From Simmondsia chinensis (taxonomy: Eukaryota > Streptophyta > Magnoliopsida > Caryophyllales > Simmondsiaceae), in NCBI GenBank assembly GCA_018398585.1, contig JAGTTD010000011.1:31244164-31308163 (forward strand): a DNA stretch of 64,000 bases, read 5' to 3'. The stretch's first letter is position 1. Each line of letters opens with the position of its first letter. A model generated the notes under the pieces. It made no database searches. It saw only the letters and a list, made by a program, of their open reading frames with translations, and had not been told where the DNA came from. Of the stretch, positions 13,690-23,817 are shown piece after piece. The position numbers and the translations under genes were made by a program.

Positions 13690-14345
13690 TGTGGGTTTCT
13701 AGGCGATATTTGTACCTTTTTCATTGTGTTAATTTAGTTATTGGACCTCTAATTATGTCAATTTAGTCCCTTTACAATTTATATTGTATCATTTTAGTCA
13801 TTTGGTCAAATTTAAATTAAGGGTTTATTCACCAGGCACTAATACACCGGATCCCATTAGAACTTCAAAGTTAAGCGTGCTTGGGCTAGAGTAGTACCAA
13901 AATAGGTGACCTCCTAGAAAGTCCTCGTGTTGCCAATCCTATAAGATTGGGGGTCTTCGGAAACAGCCTTTCGGCAGGGTTACATCTTGAAGGGCTAAGG
14001 CTGTGGACATCCACATCCCAAGACCCTGCATAGGCGGGAGCCCTTGTGGTACTAGGTCTGTTGTTGTTATTGTTGGTCAAATTTAAATTAAGTTATTTAC
14101 ACAATCTTTAACAACACAACCATGTTAGATAAAAGAAACTCACTACAAATCCACTTGTGGACTCAATTTACCCAACTCATGGTTGAATTATTAACATTTT
14201 GATTAAAAACTTAACATAAATTTTACTCAAATGACCAAATTTACATAATATCACTTGTAGAATGACTAAATTAACATAATTAAAAATATAAGGACTAAAT
14301 TAACACAATGAGAAAAGTACAAATATTTTTGGAGTAAATAGCCCA
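13690..14345. repeat. MITE family II copy, split by a 5S-SINE
   Basis: The left arm has TTAGTTATTGGACCTC and AATTATGTCAATTTAGTCCC; the right arm has the inverted GGACTAAATTAACACAATGA. The 251-bp 5S-headed SINE at 13821-14072 sits in the left part, so the SINE is younger than the MITE. Confidence 0.65.
13821..14072 (+). mobile_element. Full-length 5S-headed SINE (best copy)
   Basis: The head covers essentially all of a plant 5S rRNA: GGGTTTATTCACCAGGCACT, CACCGGATCCCATTAGAACT, AAGTTAAGCGTGCTTGGGCT, GGTGACCTCCTAGAAAGTCC, TCGTGTTGC. It keeps the A-box, intermediate element and C-box regions of the 5S internal promoter with scattered substitutions. The tail starts TTGGGGGTCTTCGGAAACAG, continues AAGGCTGTGGACATCCAC and GGCGGGAGCCCTTGTGGTAC, and ends in TTGTTGTTATTG. 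A near-perfect direct repeat TTGGTCAAATTTAAATTAA (13802-13820 and 14073-14091) flanks it. It belongs to junction subfamily B, in which the 5S 3' end is retained. Confidence 0.95.
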
Positions 14346-14396
14346 ACAATTTATTGTTAGTATGGCAACAAAAGGGAAAAAAAAAAAAAAAAAAAT

Positions 14397-14512
14397 CAGT
14401 GCCTCAAAGATGCTCTCGCCACGATAGGATCTGAAGAGAGTAAGATGTACCCAACTTTACCCATAAAAGTTACTACTCTATATAGATGTTGTTTTCAAAA
14501 TGCCCCAACTCT
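14397..14512 (-). mobile_element. Degenerate Angio-tail SINE
   Basis: The minus strand reads an eroded tail ending in the complement of CAGTGCCTCAAAGATGCTCT (the family GGGAGCC...GAGGCACTG block), with AAGATGTACCC matching the GTACATCT core. No 5S head is visible. A poly-A run of about 20 lies just outside at 14378-14395. Confidence 0.55.
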
Positions 14513-15162
14513 AAAAAGGATAATGTTTATCAAATTCAAATTAAATAATACACATGCAAAAATATATATATACACAAATGTAGGAGCACAATGAATTAGC
14601 ATCGATGTTACATATTAAGTATATATGTTAAGAAAATCATTAATGTATATATGAATCATTAGTATTAGTAATGTATGGCACCTCACCTAACAAACTGCCA
14701 CCAAAATGAAATATTAAAACGAAAAGAAAAAAAAAAAAAAAAAACAATTTGACCATTAAAAAAAACATAGAAGAATAAAATCGTGGCGGGTAATTTCAAT
14801 TGAAAAATACTCTCCCGCCATTTTAATGTTTGTGGATTGTTAATGCATTTAACATTATATTTTTAAGTGCGCTTTTCGTTTTTATTTTTTATTTTTTATT
14901 TTTTTAATTTTATTGGATTTTTTTGGGTAAACTCGGCGGGTCCCAGAGCTTGACTCGTTCGACCCGGTGGACCGCCCCATTTGGCCCGCCCAAATGTGGC
15001 TATGTAAATGGATGTTGTTTTTTTTTTTTCCTTACGTGGGTCTACAACGTTTTTTTTTTAACAGGGGTCTACAACGTTGAATTTTCTTTAGTAAAGCTAC
15101 CGTTCTTTGGTATTAAAAAATACACTTAATAATATATGTAACAAATATGTATGATAAAAATA

Positions 15163-15388
15163 CCAAAGATGGCACCAACACTGGATCCCATTAGAACTCC
15201 GAAGTTAAGCGTGCTTGGGTGAGTGTAGTATCAGGATGGGTGACCTCCTAGGAAGTCCTTACCCTCGGGTTGGGGGCACTCGGAAACAGCCTCTATTCAG
15301 GTTAACACCCTGAAGAGGGAAGGTTGCGTCCATCAGCCCCCCCCAGACCCTACATAGGCGGGAGCCCTTGAGGCACTTTGTATGTTCC
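15163..15388 (+). mobile_element. 5S-headed SINE, subfamily A
   Basis: The head begins near CACTGGATCCCATTAGAACT and runs through AAGTTAAGCGTGCTTGGGTG and GGGTGACCTCCTAGGAAGTC. The junction is TCCTTACCCTCGGGTTGGGG; the tail has GAAACAGCCTCTATTCAGG and GGCGGGAGCCCTTGAGGCAC and ends GTATGTTCC. A perfect 17-bp duplication TATGTATGATAAAAATA flanks it (15146-15162, 15389-15405). The clean duplication suggests a fairly recent insertion. Confidence 0.94.
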
Positions 15389-15624
15389 TATGTATGATAA
15401 AAATAAAGAGTTGTTATTATCAAGGTAAAAATTATTATTATTAGAGTAAGAATATAGTTTTCAAGATAATTTGTGACTGTCATTGTTTGTAAATCATGTT
15501 ATTGTTCTGCGTAAGGAATTTTGCCTAACAATAATAATTTTTACCCTGATAATAGTAACTTTACAAATATATTATTTGATAAATGAATTTAATGTGTATT
15601 GCATATGTATTGTGAAGTTTTATG

Positions 15625-15747
15625 AGCTTTGGACCAGAGCTATAAAGTTGAGATATACTCATGACTTATCTGCTCATAAGGACTTGTGGGCTGTTCTCAT
15701 GGGTCGGGGTTGGTTGGGACAACTCAATCCCTCGTCACCAAAAAAAG
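15625..15747 (+). mobile_element. tRNA-type SINE, 5'-truncated
   Basis: GAGATATACTCATGACTTAT, CTCATGGGTCGGGGTTGG and CCCTCGTCACCAAAAAAA match the 3' half of the minus-strand SINE at 2731-2902. It ends in a short A-run. No head or clear target duplication was found. Confidence 0.65.
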
Positions 15748-15749
15748 GT

Positions 15750-16995
15750 TTATGATAAGTCTAAGTGGTATTCCATCAACAAACTACTTGGCATTAATTA
15801 AAGCAACTCACTGAACTCATATTTTGATCTTTTTTCTCCTCGCAAATCTAATATCAGACATTTTAATTATATAAACACGTGAAATTCTCAAACATATATT
15901 ATGAGTTAGGCCTAGTAATAAGTTTATGGACCTCAAACTATATAGTTATTACTAGGATTGCTCAATTATTTGATAAGATGCAATTCGGATTAAATAGTTA
16001 TCGACGATTGCATTTGCTGAAATAAGTACTAGATTGTAATATTGACTAAAAAATAGTTTTCTGAATACGGTACAGTTAGTGAATTATTTCACTCACATTT
16101 GTTTGGACTTTCATCAATTGCATTTAGGATTACAATGTGTTCCTTTAAATGTATATCAATGATAACTAACAACTTGCATCCTACCGAAGAACTATATAAA
16201 TAAGAAACTTGGCCACCACTTCTAAAGCGATTATGATTTGCGATATCTTTCCCTCTATCTAAGATCACCTTTACGGGCTTTATCTTTGATTCCAATAAAT
16301 GTATTAAAAATGCATTGATTTAATTAGTTTTGAGAGGTCGTTCGTGGTCATGACCCACCCAAACTTAACACTTGTATCTGCTCATCTTACACAAAGGTAC
16401 ACTAGCACAAGCCTTAGAAACATTGGAGCAAAGGCAAAACACATAGCAAGAAACTCGACCATTATTTTTTATCCATCTCTTCATGTCACCTACTAAAGTT
16501 TGTACCGAAATTCGTCACACTAATGCCTAATCTAGAAACTAACTCTCATTTTGATGCACCGGGCCGACTATCATTTGGTGTCATCTCACAGGATCTATTT
16601 GTCAACATACAACGCATAGTAATTGGGTTAGGGAGCCTAGGTGCCCACACACAATACTCGAAGCTAGGCATTGTTTCCTGTACATCGATACATAAGAACC
16701 TGTATCTTGAGATACACCATCTAGTGAGCCTTACTAGATTCTATACGTTGATATATACTATTATATTTTAAAAAGTAGATTAATAATGTACATCAGAAGA
16801 AGATTTAAGTATATTTATTATTATTGTCCATACTAAAAATAAAAAGGGCATTAGTAAAGTACAACCGAAAAATATTAAAAAGAAAAACAAAAAGGTCAAA
16901 AACAAGAGAAAGCATTTTGCAACCTCACTAAAGGTTTTTGAGCACCTATAACACTATATTTTTCGGCAATTCTATGAGCCACTAAAATACAATAA
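15750..16995. other. Spacer without recognisable genes
   Basis: I see no credible coding frame, RNA gene or repeat family in this stretch. The short open frames have no recognisable motif. Confidence 0.45.
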
Positions 16996-16997
16996 TG

Positions 16998-17126
16998 ACA
17001 ACAGTCCCAATGTTTTAAGGGCTCCCGTGTACACAAGGTCTAGGGGAGTGGATGTACACAGCCTTTCCCTTTCAGGGTACTACCCTGAAAGGAGGCTGTG
17101 TCCAAGGACCCCCAACTTGAGAAGCA
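16998..17126 (-). mobile_element. Angio-tail SINE lacking a 5S head
   Basis: On the minus strand it runs from TTGGGGGTCCTTGGACACAG through TACCCTGAAAGGGAAAGGCT and TGTACATCCACTCCCC to GGGAGCCCTTAAAACATTGG. The 5' end stops just before the position where 5S sequence would begin. No convincing target duplication was found. Confidence 0.75.
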
Positions 17127-17519
17127 AAATAAATACCCAAATTATGTATCCAACTAATATGACATTAATATCATTAACTTATGAAAATAACTAATTTAAT
17201 ATTATAATTTATAAATTAATGATCTTTTACACTTCGATGAATAAATAAATTAGACCTAAATTAAATATATTTATGATCTATTTGGTATCATTTTCTATTT
17301 GCATTATTTGATTTTTGGAAATCTAAAACTTGATTCTAAAATTCTTATTTTGAATTTTTTATTTTTAATTTTCACTTGAATTGGGAACAAAAATTAAAAT
17401 AGAAAAAAAACTAAAAATTACAAATAAAAAGCACACCAAAAAACCCCTTAGCATTTTACTTATTTTTTCATAGAAAAAAAAAAGTAAGTTACTAAATTTA
17501 GCAAAGTTATGAAATTTTA

Positions 17520-17950
17520 ATTAATTTGACTAGTAAAAGTAGGATTTTTTTTATTAAAAAATTATCTAGATTTTCTATTTTTTTTTTTAATGTCATAACT
17601 GAACCTTTCAAAAATTTTCAACGTCACACCTTAATGTAATGCTGTTAACAATTGTTAATTTTTGCTGACATGACATTATAAAAAAAAGGAAAATATCTAA
17701 AAAAAAAATTTAAATTTACATTTAAAATAATTTTCATATATTTTAAACATCTAATTTTTTTAAACATTTTAAAAAATAATTTGTATATTTTAAACGAATA
17801 TTTTTTTAAATGTCATGTCAACAAAAAGTAACGGATGTTAAGAATATCACATTAAAGCGTAACATTAAAAAAAATTGAAAAATTTATATGTGACATTAAA
17901 AAATTTAAATAATTTTTTCAAAATCATATCTAAAAATTAAGTAATTTTAG
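17520..17950. repeat. Foldback MITE upstream of the PTM-like gene
   Basis: The left arm has TTAATGTCATAACTGAACCT, CACACCTTAATGTAATGCTG and TTTGCTGACATGACATT. The right arm, reverse-complemented, has TTAATGTCACATATAAATTT, GCTTTAATGTGATATTCTT and TTTGTTGACATGACATTT. The arms are about 110 bp and separated by AT-rich sequence. It is non-coding. Confidence 0.65.
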
Positions 17951-18113
17951 TAAAAAAAAGCCCTAAAAAGTAATAATTAATTAATAAGAAACGGAGGATT
18001 CTACTACCCGCGAAAGCGATCCGGACAGATATAAATCCGGGACGGATCCAACTTGACCCGGATGTCCGAGTTGACCCGGTAATTGTACTATTTTGGAAAG
18101 ATGTAGAGCCCTT

Positions 18114-18300
18114 TGCTTTCTCTTTCTCTCTCTCTATTTGTGTTTCTCTCTCTTAGGGCTCCGCCACAGAATACCATAGCATCTCTACTTCACCTCCTCT
18201 CTCTCTCTCTCTTCTCTCTTCGTCGTTGTCAATGGAGGCCATCGAAATCTAGCGAAAGGTACGCTCTTTCTCTCTCTCTCTCTCCTCGTTCAATTTTGCA
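18114..18300 (+). promoter_or_regulatory. CT-rich 5' UTR of the PTM-like gene
   Basis: Repeated CTCTCTCTCT tracts at about 18118-18145, 18196-18215 and 18265-18285 precede the start codon at 18543. An AAAG|GTACGC donor near 18257 and a TTGATTCAG|GA acceptor near 18421 suggest an intron in the 5' UTR. This is inferred; no transcript is available. Confidence 0.5.
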
Positions 18301-18542
18301 GATAAATATGGGGAACTAGGGTTTCTATGGAGAAAGAGCGCGTTTTTCTGTCTAGATTTCAATCTGCGAAAGTATTGTTGTTTTCTTAAGTTCTGATTAT
18401 GATTTTGATGTGTTTGATTCAGGATTTAACAGATCTATAGGTTCAATTGGCGTGAGCGGTGTACTGAGGTTATTGAAACCCTAGAAATTTGGGTTTTTTT
18501 TTTTTTTTTTTTGAGGTGTTTGATCTGATTTCTAATTGGTTG

Positions 18543-21500
18543 ATGGAACCTAGAGTAGTTAGATCGAGGGGGCGACCGAGGAAGAGAGAGAGGGAAGATG
18601 AGGTAAAAAAGGAAGGGGGTAATAAAAGAAGAGGTCGCCCGCCTAAGAAAAAACCCATTGAGATCAGGGGGCAGGCGCTTGTGGGTCGGTACGTGTTTAA
18701 GGAGTTTGAGGATAGCGGCGTTTTTTTGGGGAAAGTTGTTTATTATGATACTGGGTTGTATAGGGTTGATTATGAGGATGGAGATTGTGAGGATTTGGAT
18801 AGTAGTGAGTTGCGCGAGTATCTGATTGATGATAATTACTTTGATAATGATTTAAGGGAGCGTAGGAAGAAATTGGATGAAAGGCTAGCTAGGGATAGTG
18901 AAAAGCTGAAAGGGGAGAAGGTAAAGGGGAATGCGGTTAAATTGGTGAATAAATCAGAGGAGGATGGGAAACAATTGCAGGATGAGTCAAATAAGGCAGA
19001 TGTAGCAATTGCGCAAAATGAGGGAAAGAAGATCGAGGTGTCAAAATGCAGCGACTGTCATGATGGTCAAGATGATGAAGGTGAGGTTGACGATGATGCT
19101 GATTCATCTAGTGACTCCTGTGAGTACGAGGCTTGGGCTATGAGGTCCAAGACTGAAGCCCCTACTGTTCCACCACCAGACCTACCTCCGTGCTCTGGGA
19201 CTATTGGTGTGCCAGAGGAGCATGTTCCACATCTTTTATCTGTTTATGGTTTTCTGCGGTCATTTAGTGTGCGTTTGTTTTTGAGCCCCTTTACTCTAGA
19301 TGATCTTGTTGGTTGCCTCAATTGTGTTGTTCCAAACACTTTGTTGGATGCTATTCATGTTTCTTTGCTGCGGACACTGAGACGGCATCTTGAGGCATTA
19401 TCTTCTGATGAGTCTGAGCTTGCAGCAAAATGCCTGAGGTAAGCTGATCACCTATCATATTTTTTTTTGTAGCACTCAGTTTATCTCACTTCCTTTTCCT
19501 TTTTAATGTGATGGCTTATTATCCTCTTGGAATCATCCATCCTATGATTGTTAGGCTCAGTATTTACAGAGTGCTCTTGCACATGCAACTGGTAGACAGT
19601 CCAATACTAATATTGCTCTTTCTTACAGATGCGTCGACTGGGCATTTCTTGATTCATTGACCTGGCCAATTTACATGGTTCATTACCTGATGACAATGGG
19701 GCACGTAAATAGTGATGACCGGAATGGGTTGTATGGTGACGTTTTGGAGAAGGAGTACTGCACCTTATCTGTCGGCAGAAAATTAATGGTTCTACAGATA
19801 TTGTGCGATGATGCTCTGGATACTGCAGAGATAAGGGCAGAGATCAACATGCGTGAGGAATCCGAAGTTGGAATAGATTCTGATGAAATTCCTTTTATTC
19901 CACCTGGGAATGGACCTAGAAGGACACACCCTAGGTATCCTAAATCTTCTGGTGGGTTTCAGTCTAATTCGGTTTCTTCAGATCTGAAAGGCAATGATCG
20001 CAATGGGGATGTCGTTGATGCTGATGAGGACGGGAATGGTGATGAGTGCAGGCTTTGTGGTATGGATGGGGTATTGCTCTGCTGTGATGGTTGCCCGTCA
20101 GCTTATCACCCTAGATGCATAGGTGTGAGTAAGATGGTCATTCCAGATGGGCAGTGGTTTTGTCCTGAGTGTACAATAAGTAAAATTGGACCAGCTATTA
20201 CAATTGGAACGTCACTGAAGGGAGCGGAAGTTTTTGGCATCGATTCCTATGAGCAAGTGTTTCTGGCTACCTGCAACCACTTATTGGTGTATGTTTTCAG
20301 CTCCTTTGCTAATTCATTCCTAGTTTATCTAACTATTTTATGATTGTGTAGATATGAGTTAGAATTTTGGATTATACTATGATATTGCGCATTAACATAT
20401 TGTGATAGTTAAGAGAGCTGAAATCTGATGATTTAATTGCATTGAGCCATTGATGGGGACTATTCTGATATCCAATAAAAGAAGAGGAATTGTTTATTAT
20501 GTCAGTTCTGCACTAACCAATTCAATCATGAGAAGTTTGCCAGTTGCGTTTAGCTTCTGTGTGAAGTTAAATCTAATTAGGTGGTGAGGAAGGGGAGTCA
20601 ATATGGTTATTTGGTTGAACAGTTCATCTTATCTTGACTTGTGACCTTAGTTGCATGGTGGGAAAATGCATGCCCTTGTATATTGTGTAATATTCTGTTG
20701 CTCATTGTTTATTCCTGTTATGTGTTCATTTGCTGTCTTCTATTCTTTATAATACCTCGCTAACGATGTCTCAAATTAATTACTGCAGGCTTAAGATTTC
20801 AGCCAAAACATCACAGCTTGTCAGATATTACAATTGTAATGATATTATTGAGGTTCTGAGAGCACTTAATTCCTCAGCGCACCATGCGTTTTCATATTAT
20901 GGGATTTGCCTGGCGATATTGAAATACTGGGAGTTGCCGCAAGATTTGTTACCACATCTTGAACATGTTCAAGCTCTCATAACTTCTGAAAACAAAAATG
21001 AAGTGGCGATGCTTCCTACTCAGGTACATCCTTTTATTGGCAGTGAAAGTCGGGAGTTCTCATATAAGCTTGGCTTTGACAACTATGTGAGTAATGTTAG
21101 TCAAGGCCCTTTAGACAATGTGGCTGGATCAGGCACTGAGAAACTCCCTGAGAAACATGGTTTAAGTGATGTTTGCTCGCATGTGGGAAAAGAAACAGAG
21201 AATGCAGTGCCTAGAGATTCTGATGCTACAACTGAGCAGAATGTTTCAGTTATGTCCATTAAGCAGCCTATGCATACTAATGCAGATTCTTTATTGTTTA
21301 TGGGTCAGCAGGCTGGTCTGTCGGGCTCAATTGAAGGTTACCCTGACAGATCTAGTGTGACAGATGTTGCTACGTGCACCTCGGGCTACAGCAGTGTCAG
21401 TACAAGAGGGCGGAAGAACGGTGTATGTTTACCACTGAACAATTTGGTTCAGGGAAAAAAATGCACTATTGGAGCCGGTGGTGGAGGAGACAAAAAGTTG

Positions 21501-23771
21501 AAGGATAATCGATACATGGGCTCTTTGTTTAAACCTTATGCATACATAAACAATTATATGCATGGCGACTTTGCTGCCTCTGCTGCTGCTAATCTGGCTG
21601 CTCTTTCATCCGATGAAAATCAGATATCTGAGACTCGTGGCTCTGATCCTAGGAAAGCTACAGCTGCTAATGTTTTACTGCAGGTTAAAGCTTTCTCATC
21701 AGCTGCTGTACGATTTTTCTGGCCGAGTACTGAAAAGAAGCTTGTGGAAATTCCAAGAGAACGCTGTAGCTGGTGCCGTAGCTGCAAGGCATCAATTACT
21801 AGCAAGAAGCCGTGCTTACTAAATCAGGCTGCTGTGAGTGCCACAAAGGCAGCTATGAAGATCATTTCAGGCCTTCGTTTGTCTAAGAGCCTTGATGGTG
21901 GCCTTTATGGTCTTGCAATATATACATTATACCTAGAGGAGAGTTTGCGCGGTTTAGTAGTTGGACCCTTCCAAGGTGTAAGTTACAGGGAACAATGGCG
22001 TAAACAAGTCGAGCAGGCTTCAACATGCAGTCAAGTCAAGGCTCGTTTGCTTGAAGTAAGTAGCTTGTGCTGCAGCATTAAAGTTGTGATACCTATTATT
22101 GATACTACATTGTTTTTTTTTGTGTTTTCAGTTAAAAGTCTAGTTTATGGAAATCGAAATGTGCTATCAAGCGCATTCTATTTCGTTTTCTCTGAGAAAA
22201 CATGGTCAGCCGTATGATTTGAGAAATCATGGAAAAATAGAATGAGACGCATAATTTTTTAAACTAGAAAAGGAAGGCAAGGCTTTGGATACTTGAAGGA
22301 AGAATTTGTTTTTTCCTTCTTTAATGATATTTTAGTCATCTGCTTCTCTCAGAATAGGAACAAAAATAGTTATTGGAACGATGCTGGGGAAGTCTAGAAT
22401 TTTCTGTATTAGTAGTGCTCAACTCTCTGTCTGGTATTCTCAGGTGGACCTTTTTAGTTGTGGTAGAATCTTCTATGCTACATCTATGAATGATGCATCT
22501 GTACGAGGGCAAATGTAAAAATTAAGCCCCTTTTTTTCTCTTTTTTGTCATAGCTTGAGAAAAATCTTCGACCAGTTGCCCTTTTTGTGGAGTGGATTAA
22601 GCTGGTGGATAATTGGATGGATGAAAATTCAATGGATCCTAGTACTTGTCTCCCTGGACCAAGTCAGAAACGCGGTACTAGCGCAAGACGTTATAGGAAA
22701 CATCTTAATGCAGCCGAAGCCCCAATCGATGACTCATCTGAGAACTCGCGTGATTTTTGCTGGTGGCGTAGGGGTAAGCTATCAAAGCTCATTTTCCAGA
22801 AAGGCACACTGCCTCGTGCAGTATTGAGAAAGGCAGCTCGCCAAGGTGAGATTCTGTTTTGGCTAGATAATTTTATTTAAACCACCTCTAATATTTTCCT
22901 CCTATTTTTTAGGGTTCCATCTCTGCTTGCATGAACAAAAGCAATGTCTTAATGTACTCTTTTTCGACTGATTAGGTGGTTCGAGGAGGATCCTGGGAAT
23001 CCATTATGCTGAAGGTTCAGATGTTCCGAAAAGAAGCAGGCAATTTATTTGGAGAGCTGCTGTTGAGATGAGTAAGAATGTACCTCAGCTAGCACTTCAG
23101 GTTATCTTCCAACTCTTAATTTTATTACTCGCTTCCACTCTTTTGGTTTTCTCTGCGTACATCAAATTGACTGTGCTTTATTCTTCATGCACTTCTTTGT
23201 TGAATTTTATATTAATAGAGGCTTAACATAATTGGTATTCCATCAGGTGCGGCATTTAGATCACCATATAAGGTGGGTTGATCTTGTTCGTCCCGAGCAG
23301 ACCCTTGTGGATGGAAAAGAAACAGAAGCTTCTTCATTCAGAAATGCATTTGTCTGTGATAAGAAAGTTGTGGAAAATATCACTGTGTATGGAGTAGTTT
23401 TTGGACAACAAAAACACCTTTCTTCTCGTGTTATGAAGAGCATCGTAGAAAAAGAAGAAACCCAAGATGGAAAGGAAAAATATTGGTTCTTGGAAACACG
23501 AATTCCATTGTATCTGATCAAAGAGTACGAGGAAAATGCAGAGAAGACTGCCCCATCAACTACTAAATCGCGTGCTACTTTGTCTGAACTACAAAAAAGA
23601 CAGTTGAGAATTTTCTCGCAGAAATATATTCTCATATCTTGCGAGGAAGAGAGAGAATTTGGAGGCGTGCTTTTGGTGCTTCTTGTCAACTGGATGTTTT
23701 AATAAGGTAATCTCTTTCTCCTGCCTCCAATCTAGTGCACCCACGAATCGTTTCCCTTTCTGCTTTGACCT

Positions 23772-23817
<46 letters not shown>

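Noticed and set aside
13821..14072. Genuine 5S rRNA gene or part of a 5S rDNA array
   Set aside because: The 5S sequences are single, dispersed, carry substitutions, are fused to a non-5S tail and most lie between direct repeats; there is no tandem spacer structure.
18489..18542. Upstream start (MGFFFFFF) for the PTM-like protein
   Set aside because: It reads through a T18 run, which is unlikely to be coding. MEPRVV at 18543, directly before the AT-hooks, is the better start.
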